A stretch of 64,000 nucleotides of DNA from the NCBI GenBank assembly GCA_018242625.1, contig JAFEBO010000003.1:62001-126000 (forward strand), written 5' to 3'. The notes below the pieces were generated by a model. The model saw nothing but the letters and a program-made list of their open reading frames with translations, did not search any database and was not told the origin of the DNA. The translations under genes were made by a program, and so were the position numbers. This DNA comes from Planctomycetota bacterium. GTDB taxonomy: Bacteria; Planctomycetota; Phycisphaerae; Phycisphaerales; UBA1924. Below, in pieces: positions 1-7,822 of this stretch; positions within the stretch are counted from its first letter, which is position 1, and each line of letters starts with the position of its first letter.

Positions 1-1
1 G

Positions 2-1381
2 GTGGGTGCGTACACCACGATCTCGCCTCGCACGGAAATCGCGGCGACTCCGTACGCCCAAGCCCTCAAACTGCCGGTGAACGAGACGGGCAACGTGACG
101 AACGGGCTGATGACCTTTACCAACACCAACTCGGTTGGCGGCAACGCGTGGGTGTTCAAGGGGATCACGGGAGCGCCGAGCGGGAACTACCCGGTCGGGT
201 TCTATGAGCCGGTGATCGTTGCCGATACCAACACAGGCAACGGGATTTTCGCTCTCTCCAGCGCGAGCGGCGCCTACTCGATCTATGCGGTGAAGAGCGG
301 CAGCGGCGGGAACGCGCTCTACGCGACCAATTCCGGAACGAGCGGGCGGGCGGCGTTCTTCACCACGACCGATTCCACCAACTCGTCTAACGCGGTGGAG
401 ATCTCCACCAACGGGAACTCGACGAGCCAGGCGCTGCGTTCGGTGCACTCCGGGCTGGGCGACAACGCCCTGTTCGAGATCACGAACGCGAGCAACCAGG
501 GCGAAGCGGTGGAAGCGCACACCGTCGGCACCGGCAATGCGGGTTATTTCCAGATCGACAATACGGACAGCAATTCCGCGGCGGCTTACGCCACGACGAA
601 CGGTTCGGGCGGCATCGCCGTGCAGGGTGCGGCGACGGGGAGTTCGTCCTACGGCGTAAAGGGCACGGGCCTGAGCGCGGGCGTGCGGGGTGAATGCGGC
701 ACAACCAACGGGGCCGGCGTGTGGGGCTTCTCCAACGCGGGCGGCAACGGCGGCGGCTCGGGCGTGCCGGCGGGTGTTCGCGGTGATGCCCAGAGCCCGG
801 GCGTTGCCGGCGGCGCATTCTTCAACAACTCGGGCACGGGCGTGTACGCCCAGTCGACGAGCGGCACGGCGGGCTTCTTCTCGGGCAATGTGACGATCAC
901 GGGCAGCCTGAGCAAGGGATCGGGCTCGTTCAAGATCGATCACCCGCTCGATCCGGCGAACAAGTTCCTGTATCACTCATTCGTCGAGTCGCCGGACATG
1001 ATGAATGTGTATACCGGCACCGCGAAAATCGGTGAGGACGGCACGGCGGTGGTGTCTCTGCCCTCGTACTTCGGCGCGCTGAACATCGACTATCACTACC
1101 AGCTCACCTGCGTAGGCGGATACGCCCAGGTCTACGTCGCCGAAGAAGTGAAGGACAACCAGTTCAAGATCGCCGGCGGCAGGCCGGGCATGAAGGTGTC
1201 CTGGCAGGTGACCGGGACACGCAACGACGCGTACGCGCGGTATCACCGGGTGCCCGTGGAAACGGAGAAGGCGCCGGAGGACCGGGGCATGTACCTCGCG
1301 CCCGAGGCCTTCGGGTTTGATCAGTCACGGCAGATCGGCACGCGCACCGGTGCGACCGGCGTCGAGAAGCGGATCAACTAG
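2..1381 (+). CDS. Surface repeat protein, 3' part (N-terminus outside window)
   Basis: The reading frame is open from the left edge and stops at 1381, giving 459 residues. A GTG sits at the edge but is unlikely to be the start. The first residues contain ISPRTEIAATPYAQAL, which resembles the SPRQxLTATPYA motif that in related secreted proteins follows an N-terminal beta domain of roughly 100-150 residues. The middle, about residues 40-300, is a Gly/Ser/Asn/Thr-rich repeat with recurring short units such as GNAxYFxxxNT and GVRGExG, suggesting a beta-solenoid or fibre-like surface domain. The last 150 residues (from about GSFKIDHPLDP) are non-repetitive and look like a conserved terminal domain. 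It is probably exported, but no signal peptide is visible because the 5' end is missing. The exact role is unknown. The S74-type protein at 59551-60471 has an N-terminus that may match the missing part. Confidence 0.7.
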   Translation: MGAYTTISPRTEIAATPYAQALKLPVNETGNVTNGLMTFTNTNSVGGNAWVFKGITGAPSGNYPVGFYEPVIVADTNTGNGIFALSSASGAYSIYAVKSGSGGNALYATNSGTSGRAAFFTTTDSTNSSNAVEISTNGNSTSQALRSVHSGLGDNALFEITNASNQGEAVEAHTVGTGNAGYFQIDNTDSNSAAAYATTNGSGGIAVQGAATGSSSYGVKGTGLSAGVRGECGTTNGAGVWGFSNAGGNGGGSGVPAGVRGDAQSPGVAGGAFFNNSGTGVYAQSTSGTAGFFSGNVTITGSLSKGSGSFKIDHPLDPANKFLYHSFVESPDMMNVYTGTAKIGEDGTAVVSLPSYFGALNIDYHYQLTCVGGYAQVYVAEEVKDNQFKIAGGRPGMKVSWQVTGTRNDAYARYHRVPVETEKAPEDRGMYLAPEAFGFDQSRQIGTRTGATGVEKRIN

Positions 1382-1409
1382 CCGGACGCTCAGGGGGCTT
1401 TGCTCAAAT

Positions 1410-1448
1410 GACAACGGCGTGTTTTCCGCACGCCGTTGTCTGCTTTTT
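1410..1448 (+). terminator. Rho-independent terminator
   Basis: Perfect 12-bp stem GACAACGGCGTG (1410-1421) / CACGCCGTTGTC (1429-1440) with a 7-nt loop, followed by TGCTTTTT. It lies 29 bp after the stop of the surface repeat protein and ends its transcript. Confidence 0.88.
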
Positions 1449-1674
1449 GAGGACAAAGCAGGGCCATTGATCGCTTGATTCTCCCGCGCCTGAAAAGGAG
1501 TGACTTCGAGATCGGTTTACAGGCCCAATGCGAGTGCTTCCCGGTCTCTCCGGAGGGTTCAAACTCCTGGACGTATTCGGCAAAAGTTCGGGTAGGCGAT
1601 CCGCTACGCTTCCCGGGCGCTCGGGCACCGAATCCGGGCGCTCTTTGTCTGGAATCAGCGGGAGACACGAATTC

Positions 1675-3114
1675 ATGCTGGGACGGATCTTCAAAGCCTA
1701 TGACGTTCGCGGGACCTATCCGGATCTTCTGAATGAGGGCCTCGCATGGCAGATCGGGTACGGGGCGAGCAAGTACCTGCTCGGCGACGCGGCGGCGAGC
1801 GGCGAGACGAGCCCGATGATGAAGAACATCGTGGTCGGGCGGGACATGCGGGCGAGCAGCCCGGGCCTGGCGAAGGCGCTCATCAAGGGCATTTCGGATC
1901 AGGGCGGGAACGTGATCGACATCGGGATGATCGACACGAGCATGATCTACTTCGCGGTGAATCACCTCGATTGCGCGGGCGGGATCATGGTGACGGCGAG
2001 CCACAACCCGCCCAACTACAACGGCTTCAAGGTGAGCAAGCGCAAGGCCAAGCCGGTGGGCGAGGCGACTGGGCTGGGCGAGATCCGCAAGCAGGCGGCG
2101 ATGGTGGACAAGGCGACGATGGTGCCCGCGCACGGGCGCGTCGAGCAGCGGGACCTCTGGCAGGCGTACAACACGCACGTCCGGAGTTTCCTGAACCTCG
2201 GGGGCAAGAAGCTCAAGGTGGTCATCGACGCGAGCAACGGGATGGCGGGAACGATGATCCCCAAGGTGTTCGGCAAGGAAAGCCCGCTGGGGGCGGTGCC
2301 GGGGCTCGAGATCATCCCGCTTCACTTTGAGAACACCAAGAACCACTTTGTGCACGAGCCCAACCCGCTGGTGGCGGCGAACATGAAGTGGACGCAGGAG
2401 GCGGTGCTCAAGCACAAGGCCGATGTGGGCTTCTGCTACGACGGCGATGCGGACCGGTGCATGGCGGTGGACGAGAAGGGCAAGATCGTCGGCTGCGATC
2501 TCCTGACAGGGCTCCTGGCACGCCACTTCCTGGCGAAGGAGCCGGGGAGCGCGATCGCGTACGACCTGCGCTCGACCAAGGCGGTCGCGGAGGAGATCAC
2601 CAAGCACGGGGGCAAGCCGATCCGCGGGCGGGTGGGCCACGTGTTCATGAAGCAGGCCCTGGCGGACAGCGGCGCGATTTTCGGCGGCGAACTCTCGGGG
2701 CACTTCTACTTCCGGGACAATTTCTGCGCCGACAGCGGCGCGATCGCGATGTGCACGATCCTCACGGTGATGGCGCATTCGAACAAGTCGCTTTCGGAAT
2801 TGATCAAGCCGATCGCCCGGTATTCGCAGAGCGGCGAGATCAACTTCAGCATCGAGGACAAGGACGGGGCGATCGCCAACGTCAAGGACCTCTACGGACC
2901 GGGCTCGGAATCCAACGGGGCGATCGATGAATTGGACGGGGTGACGATCGACTGCTTCCAGAACAAGGGCGATCATGGGGGCTGGTGGGCCAACATCCGC
3001 AAGAGCAACACCGAGCCATTGCTGCGGCTCAACCTCGAGGCCAAGGACAAGAAGACTCTGGACAAGATGCTGGCGGAGATCGGCCCGAAGCTGGGACACC
3101 AGGTGGAGCATTGA
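1675..3114 (+). CDS. Phosphomannomutase/phosphoglucomutase
   Basis: Alpha-D-phosphohexomutase of 479 residues that interconverts hexose 6-phosphate and hexose 1-phosphate in the cytoplasm, supplying mannose-1-P or glucose-1-P for sugar nucleotides. Visible signatures are the N-terminal FKAYDVRG, the phosphoserine loop TASHNPPNYNG (Ser109), the metal loop DGDADR near residue 254, the sugar loop GGELSGH, and the phosphate-binding RKSNTEPLLR near the C-terminus. All four active-site loops are intact and the length is normal. ATG 1675 was chosen over an upstream in-frame ATG at 1528 because homologues begin just before the FKAYD motif and a GGGAG lies upstream. It could favour mannose or glucose; sequence alone does not decide. 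It precedes many surface polysaccharide genes that would use its product. Confidence 0.93.
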   Translation: MLGRIFKAYDVRGTYPDLLNEGLAWQIGYGASKYLLGDAAASGETSPMMKNIVVGRDMRASSPGLAKALIKGISDQGGNVIDIGMIDTSMIYFAVNHLDCAGGIMVTASHNPPNYNGFKVSKRKAKPVGEATGLGEIRKQAAMVDKATMVPAHGRVEQRDLWQAYNTHVRSFLNLGGKKLKVVIDASNGMAGTMIPKVFGKESPLGAVPGLEIIPLHFENTKNHFVHEPNPLVAANMKWTQEAVLKHKADVGFCYDGDADRCMAVDEKGKIVGCDLLTGLLARHFLAKEPGSAIAYDLRSTKAVAEEITKHGGKPIRGRVGHVFMKQALADSGAIFGGELSGHFYFRDNFCADSGAIAMCTILTVMAHSNKSLSELIKPIARYSQSGEINFSIEDKDGAIANVKDLYGPGSESNGAIDELDGVTIDCFQNKGDHGGWWANIRKSNTEPLLRLNLEAKDKKTLDKMLAEIGPKLGHQVEH

Positions 3115-3122
3115 GGCAAAGA

Positions 3123-3268
3123 AAGGCACTTGGCACTTGGTATTTGGCACTGGGCAATGGGCACTGGGCACCGGGGAAAGACAGAACAGGTGTCGCAACT
3201 GTGGGTAAGGTGATCGATCCGAGGTCTTTGAATTGCACTATGGCCAAGTGCCTGGTGCCAAGTGCCTT
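3123..3268. repeat. Heptanucleotide tandem repeat with inverted copy
   Basis: From 3125 to 3173 there are seven consecutive 7-mers of consensus GGCACTK (GGCACTT twice, GGTATTT, GGCACTG, GGCAATG, GGCACTG, GGCACCG). From about 3241 to 3268 the reverse complement recurs (GGCACTT, GGCACCA, GGCACTT read on the minus strand). The outer arms AAGGCACTTGGCAC (3123-3136) and GTGCCAAGTGCCTT (3255-3268) are a perfect 14-bp inverted repeat, so the island can fold into a long hairpin. It fills the gap between the mutase stop and the ATPase start. It resembles short tandemly repeated repetitive (STRR) heptamer elements; its function is unknown. Confidence 0.85.
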
Positions 3269-3271
3269 CTC

Positions 3272-4885
3272 ATGACACTCAATGAACTTCTAGCTCGCTT
3301 CGGACTGGCGGAGAATCCGTTTCGGGGGGAAGAAGCGCGCAACGACGCGGTCTTTGCGAAGATGACCTCGCCGCCGGCGGTGATGGCGCCGACGGGGAAT
3401 ACGCCGCCCCCGGGGACGATCCCGCTGCCGGGGATGCAGAGCACGGTTTCGCTCAGCCTGCCGACGGTGACGGGGACATTTCACAGCGACTTTGAGAAGA
3501 TCCTGGGCGATCTTGGGCGGCCTGCAACGGCGATCGTGTTTGGCGAGAAGGGGAGCGGGAAGACGGCGATACGGCTGCAGATCACGCGAGCGATTGATCT
3601 GTATAACAGCGGCCCGGGCATCGAGAAGCGGGTGCTGCTGCTGGCGTACGACGATCTCAACGGCGTCTTGGACCGGTTTCATGCGCGGGTGAACGGGAAA
3701 TCGGCCCTCGAGAGTTTTCAGAAGCTGCGGCTGGTCGACCATCTGGATGCGCTGCTCGCGGGCTTTGTGCCGCGGCTGGTGGATGCCGTGCTGGGCAAAG
3801 GCGACGGCGACGGGCTGCTGCGGGAGGAGGCGAAAAAGGCGCTCCGCAAGCTGGACGACGGGCAGAAGCGCGACCTGCTGCTGCTGCAGGCGCTGTACGA
3901 CCGGCCGGAGCAGGCGGACCTGCGGACCACGCAGCTCCGCAAGAAGCTCGGCATCTGGAAGCCGCTCGGGCGGCGGCTCTGGCAGTGGGCGGCATGGCTC
4001 GGATGGATTCCCGCGGGCGCGCTTGTCTACTGGTACAAGATGACGCCGGGGGAGATCGGACCCGGTGCGCCGCTGTACGCGTTCCTGGCGCTGGTGGGGC
4101 TCTGGCTGATCGTGATCGGCAAGGCGACTTTGTGGGACAAGATCACGATGAACCTGTATGGCAAGCGGGTTCGCAAACAGGTGCGGGTGCTGTCGCGCGG
4201 CGACCGCTCGTACGCACGCTCGCTTTTCCAGCTCGATCCGGTGCTGCGTGATGAAGAGAATGTGCCGACGGGCGATTCGGACGAAGTGCGCTACCGGCTG
4301 TTTGACCGGATGCGGAACGTGCTCAAGGGCTTTGGGTACGCCGGGGTCGTGATCATCATCGACCGCGTGGACGAGCCGACCCTCATCAGCGGCGACTACG
4401 ACCGGATGCGGGCGGTTGTGTGGCCGATGCTGAACAACAAGTTCCTGCAGCAGGAGGGCGTTGGCGTCAAGATGCTGCTGCCGGTGGAGTTGCGGTATGC
4501 GCTCTACAAGGAATCGGCCGCGTTCTTCCAGGAAGCCCGGCTCGATAAGCAGAACATGGTGGACCGGCTGAGCTGGACGGGGGCGATGCTCTACGACCTT
4601 TGCACAAGCCGGCTGCACGCGTGCCTGGCGCCGGGGGCGACGCCGCTGTCACTTCTCGATCTGTTCAGCGAGGAGGTGACGCGGAGTGATCTTGTCGATG
4701 CGCTCGATCAGATGCACCAGCCGCGGGACGCGTTCAAGTTCCTCTACCGCTGCATGGCGGAGCATTGCTCGAACGTAACGAAGGAAGACAAGAACGTGCG
4801 GATCCCCAAGGCCGTGCTGGACATGGTGCGGAAGCAGGAAGCGGAGCGGGTGCAGCAGCTCTATCGCGGTATTCGGCCGGCGTGA
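3272..4885 (+). CDS. Membrane-associated P-loop ATPase, function unknown
   Basis: A 537-residue protein. The N-terminus (residues 1-85) includes a Pro/Gly-rich stretch. A Walker A motif GEKGSGKT lies at residues 91-98, and a Walker B-like strand VVIIIDRVDE near residue 360. Between them are two adjacent hydrophobic segments (about residues 235-285, containing WIPAGALVYWY and FLALVGLWLIVIG) likely to form a membrane hairpin, so the nucleotide-binding core appears anchored at the membrane in its middle, as in KAP-type NTPases. No helicase, ABC or AAA sensor signatures were recognised. ATG 3272 was chosen because an upstream in-frame start at 3233 would put the heptamer repeat in the protein. 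It stands alone between the mutase and convergent gmhA. Substrate or partner cannot be named. Confidence 0.75.
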   Translation: MTLNELLARFGLAENPFRGEEARNDAVFAKMTSPPAVMAPTGNTPPPGTIPLPGMQSTVSLSLPTVTGTFHSDFEKILGDLGRPATAIVFGEKGSGKTAIRLQITRAIDLYNSGPGIEKRVLLLAYDDLNGVLDRFHARVNGKSALESFQKLRLVDHLDALLAGFVPRLVDAVLGKGDGDGLLREEAKKALRKLDDGQKRDLLLLQALYDRPEQADLRTTQLRKKLGIWKPLGRRLWQWAAWLGWIPAGALVYWYKMTPGEIGPGAPLYAFLALVGLWLIVIGKATLWDKITMNLYGKRVRKQVRVLSRGDRSYARSLFQLDPVLRDEENVPTGDSDEVRYRLFDRMRNVLKGFGYAGVVIIIDRVDEPTLISGDYDRMRAVVWPMLNNKFLQQEGVGVKMLLPVELRYALYKESAAFFQEARLDKQNMVDRLSWTGAMLYDLCTSRLHACLAPGATPLSLLDLFSEEVTRSDLVDALDQMHQPRDAFKFLYRCMAEHCSNVTKEDKNVRIPKAVLDMVRKQEAERVQQLYRGIRPA

Positions 4886-4948
4886 GTGAAATCGCCAAAG
4901 CGCACATTGGCAGATTGCAAAGAAAGCCAACGCGCTCGGGCGGGGCTG

Positions 4949-5575
4949 CTACTGCTGAAACATGCGTAGCTCGATCGCTCGCACGAGGCTGTGCAGGATG
5001 ATCATGTGGATCTCCTGGATGCGGTCGGCGTGGAGCGGGTCGCTGCCGGAGACGATCCATTCGAGATCGCAGCGGCCGGCGAGCTTGCCGCCCCCTTTGC
5101 CGAGGAGGGCGATGGTCTTGATGCCGCGGGAGGTGGCGACGTCGACGGCCTTTATGACGTTGGTTGAGTTGCCGCTCGTGGAGAGTGCGACAAGGACATC
5201 GCCGGAGCGTCCAATGCCTTCCACCCAGCGGGAGAAGATGGATTCGAAGCCGTAGTCGTTGGCGGTGCAGGTGATGTGGCCGGGGTCGTTGCACGCGATC
5301 GCGGGAAGAGAAGGGCGGTCTTCGCGGAAGCGGCCGGAGAGCTCTTCGCAGAGGTGGGCGGCGTCGGCGCAGCTGCCGCCGTTTCCGACGGCGAGGAGCT
5401 TATTGCCTGCGCGAAAAGCTTCGGCGATCATGGCGGCGGCTTCGGCGATGCGCCGGACGCCGGCGGGCTCCTTTAAGAAGGCGTCGAGAGCGCGCCGGGC
5501 GATTTCGAGATCGGCGGTGAGGGTTGCCGTGATGGATTCGGTCGTGAGCAGTGCGGGCGCGTGGTGGGCCGACAT
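4949..5575 (-). CDS. gmhA: Sedoheptulose-7-phosphate isomerase
   Basis: SIS-domain isomerase of 208 residues converting D-sedoheptulose 7-phosphate to D-glycero-D-manno-heptose 7-phosphate, the first step of ADP-heptose synthesis for the LPS core. Family signatures are GNGGSCADAAHLCEEL, STSGNS in the phosphate-binding loop, and ADRIQEIHMIILH near the C-terminus with the conserved Glu/His. The frame stays open upstream to 6151, but the start MSAHHAPALL at 5575 fits family length; the extension would run antisense through gmhB. It is divergent from gmhB (70-bp gap), which acts on the next intermediates of the pathway. No hldE-type kinase/adenylyltransferase is seen in this window. Confidence 0.93.
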   Translation of the reverse strand: MSAHHAPALLTTESITATLTADLEIARRALDAFLKEPAGVRRIAEAAAMIAEAFRAGNKLLAVGNGGSCADAAHLCEELSGRFREDRPSLPAIACNDPGHITCTANDYGFESIFSRWVEGIGRSGDVLVALSTSGNSTNVIKAVDVATSRGIKTIALLGKGGGKLAGRCDLEWIVSGSDPLHADRIQEIHMIILHSLVRAIELRMFQQ

Positions 5576-5644
5576 GGTGCGGCAGCATAGCAGGGGGCGT
5601 CGCGGATCGGGCAGAAGCGCCTGCCGCGGCGCATACTCTGGAGC

Positions 5645-6223
5645 ATGAAAGGAAGGTCGATCGACACTGTTTTTCTGGACCGGGACGGGACGATCAATGT
5701 CCGGCTGGTGGGCGAGTGGATTACGCGGCCGGACCAGTTCGTGCTGCTTCCCGGGGCGGGGCCGGCGCTCGCGCGGCTGCGGGATGCGGGGATGCGTCTG
5801 ATCGTGGCGACCAACCAGCGCGGGATCGAGCTGGGGCGGTTCACCGAGGCTGAGCTCGACCGGGTGCACGATCACATGCGTTCGCTGCTCAGGCCTTTCG
5901 GCGTGGAGCTTGATGCGGTCTATTACAGCGTGCCGGCGAAGGGGCCGCGGACCAAACCCGAGCCCGGGATGCTCTGCGATGCGAAGCGGGACTTTCCTTC
6001 GATTGACTTTTCCCGGAGCGTCATGATCGGCGACGCTGTCCGCGATATTCAGGCGGGACTGGCGGTGGGCTGCGGGACGGTGCTGATCGCGGATGAGAAG
6101 CATGGCCCCGCGGTGCTCGCGGAGGCCCGGGAGAAACTGGTCTCGCCGCACTTTGTTGTTTCAACGATCGAGGCGGCGGCGGAGCAAGTGCTGAACTGGG
6201 GCCTCGAGGGCATCAGCGGATGA
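5645..6223 (+). CDS. gmhB: D-glycero-heptose-1,7-bisphosphate 7-phosphatase
   Basis: HAD-superfamily phosphatase of 192 residues, expected to remove the 7-phosphate of heptose 1,7-bisphosphate. The nucleophile motif is FLDRDGTI (Asp12, Asp14). Further motifs are IVATNQRGI (motif II Thr/Asn), KPEPGML (motif III Lys) and IGDAVRDIQAG (motif IV). The usual zinc-binding Cys/His cluster of GmhB before the KP motif is absent (VYYSVPAKGPRTKP lacks Cys), so this is a zinc-free variant or a related HisB-type phosphatase. The head-to-head position with gmhA supports the heptose role. Its 3' end overlaps the convergent GT39-like gene by 11 bp. Confidence 0.88.
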   Translation: MKGRSIDTVFLDRDGTINVRLVGEWITRPDQFVLLPGAGPALARLRDAGMRLIVATNQRGIELGRFTEAELDRVHDHMRSLLRPFGVELDAVYYSVPAKGPRTKPEPGMLCDAKRDFPSIDFSRSVMIGDAVRDIQAGLAVGCGTVLIADEKHGPAVLAEAREKLVSPHFVVSTIEAAAEQVLNWGLEGISG

Positions 6224-7727
6224 TCGCGCGGGCGATCCGGATCGGTCGCGGATCCGACAGGCGGGACATCGAGAGAACGGTTTCGCCTTCTGTGACTCCC
6301 GCCGCCTTGAGCGCCTTGTCGAAATTGTCATCGCCGGGAAGCAGGATGAAGAGCGGGCGGTCGCGCGGAACCGGCTTGAGCAGGTTGGACTCAAACGCGC
6401 CGATCGTGCGGATCTGCGAAAAGAGGTGGAACGGCTCGGCAAACTGTTCGGCGCAGAGAACGACAGAATCCGGCGGGAGCTGGGCATGGGCAGCGCTGCC
6501 GATCGCGCGAAGATTCTCGTACCTGCCGCGCAGGTAGTGCTCATAGAACGGCGAGCGGTGCTGCTCGAGCACGAACCCGACGGATCGCGCGAGGTTGGGG
6601 GCCGCGACAAGCAGGATCGACGCGATCAGGACTCCCCTGGCGGCGCCGGGCCGTGCGCACCAGGAAGAAAGACGCACGCCCGTATCCCACCATCCGAGGT
6701 AGAGCAGCGGCAAAATCGGCAGGAAATAGCGGGTGTCGGCGAAGAAGATCGCCCATTGCGCGAACAGGATGAAGACCAGGGCGCCCCAGAGGATCCTGCG
6801 CCGGACAAGAGCCACGCCGGAAACAAGGATGAGCGCTGTCAGGAGAAGGTCCGCGGGAGCGAATCCGGCCTTGTTTCCGAAGAACGCCCGTGGTGTGACG
6901 TTGAGCAGAAGGTCGGGCAGCGTGGAGTGCAGAGAGCGGGAGAGCGTGGAGGGAAAGTCTGCCAGGCGCTGGACGATTTCCCGCTCTTTCTGGAGCAGTT
7001 TGAAGCCGCCTGCCATCCGCGGGTCCGCGAGCCGAACCGTGAGAGCGAGAACAACCGCGCCGCCGGCACCCAGCAGCATGAACCACTTCGCACGGCTCCT
7101 GCGGACGCGCCAGGCCACGTCGAGCACGAGGGCGGCGAGCGGCCCAAGGACCACGAGCCGCATGCTCGCCATGAAGGCGATGGCGAGGGCGACGAGTATC
7201 GACCCGGCGATCGGGCGTTGGTCGGAGGCGTGCTGGCGGGCTTTGTCAGCCGGCGGAAAGGTCCATTCATACCCGAGGAGCATGAGCACGCAGCCGAACA
7301 TGAACGGGATATCCGCGAGTATCTCGAGGCAATGGCGCAGGAAGACTGCGGAGACGGCTGTAAGGAACGTCACCAGCACGGCGATGGGGCGCCCGGCCGC
7401 CCGGCGCAGAAGCAGAAACACCAGCCAGAGCGTCAGGATTCCCAGTGAGTGCACGACGATGAGCGAGCCCGGGACAACGTCGATCCCGGTCGCGCGAACC
7501 GCGGCGAGCACAAACGGAAATCCGGGCTGGATATTGGTGACGGGCTCGCCGTTGTTCATGAACCCACGGCCCTGAACGAGATTTTCGGAAATGCCGAGGA
7601 AGACGGCCGAGTCGGGCACGATGTGCCACTGTCCGTTGAACGAACACATATGGATGATCGCGGCGAGGGCGAACAGCCACCAGCGGCGGGCGTCGATCCA
7701 TGCCAGGACTTGTTCGGCGGCGGCCAT
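6213..7727 (-). CDS. GT39-like polytopic membrane glycosyltransferase
   Basis: A 504-residue membrane protein with about ten predicted transmembrane segments, starting with WWLFALAAIIHMCSF. The first periplasmic loop holds PDSAVFLGISENLVQGRGF, the acidic PDSxxYLxxAxNLxxGxGF signature of the dolichyl-phosphate-mannose mannosyltransferase (GT39/PMT_2, ArnT-like) superfamily. Such enzymes transfer a sugar from a polyprenyl-phosphate donor to lipid, glycan or protein on the outer face of the inner membrane. Start ATG 7727 is the first in frame. It is divergent from the WbaP-like gene and lies in the LPS sugar region, so an envelope glycan acceptor is likely. Sugar specificity cannot be read. Confidence 0.78.
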   Translation of the reverse strand: MAAAEQVLAWIDARRWWLFALAAIIHMCSFNGQWHIVPDSAVFLGISENLVQGRGFMNNGEPVTNIQPGFPFVLAAVRATGIDVVPGSLIVVHSLGILTLWLVFLLLRRAAGRPIAVLVTFLTAVSAVFLRHCLEILADIPFMFGCVLMLLGYEWTFPPADKARQHASDQRPIAGSILVALAIAFMASMRLVVLGPLAALVLDVAWRVRRSRAKWFMLLGAGGAVVLALTVRLADPRMAGGFKLLQKEREIVQRLADFPSTLSRSLHSTLPDLLLNVTPRAFFGNKAGFAPADLLLTALILVSGVALVRRRILWGALVFILFAQWAIFFADTRYFLPILPLLYLGWWDTGVRLSSWCARPGAARGVLIASILLVAAPNLARSVGFVLEQHRSPFYEHYLRGRYENLRAIGSAAHAQLPPDSVVLCAEQFAEPFHLFSQIRTIGAFESNLLKPVPRDRPLFILLPGDDNFDKALKAAGVTEGETVLSMSRLSDPRPIRIARAIIR

Positions 7728-7822
7728 GAGGCTGCCAGCGTAGCGATCCTGTGTTACCGGGCCCGGTCTGCGGTTGATCGAGCGGCGGCGTACCCTTTGT
7801 AGCTGTGCAAAGCGGCCTGCAA

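Noticed and set aside
1390..3198. 602-residue open frame on the minus strand opposite the phosphohexomutase
   Set aside because: Antisense to a gene with all active-site motifs; the composition is Arg/Val/His-rich shadow sequence and its N-terminus is the heptamer repeat.
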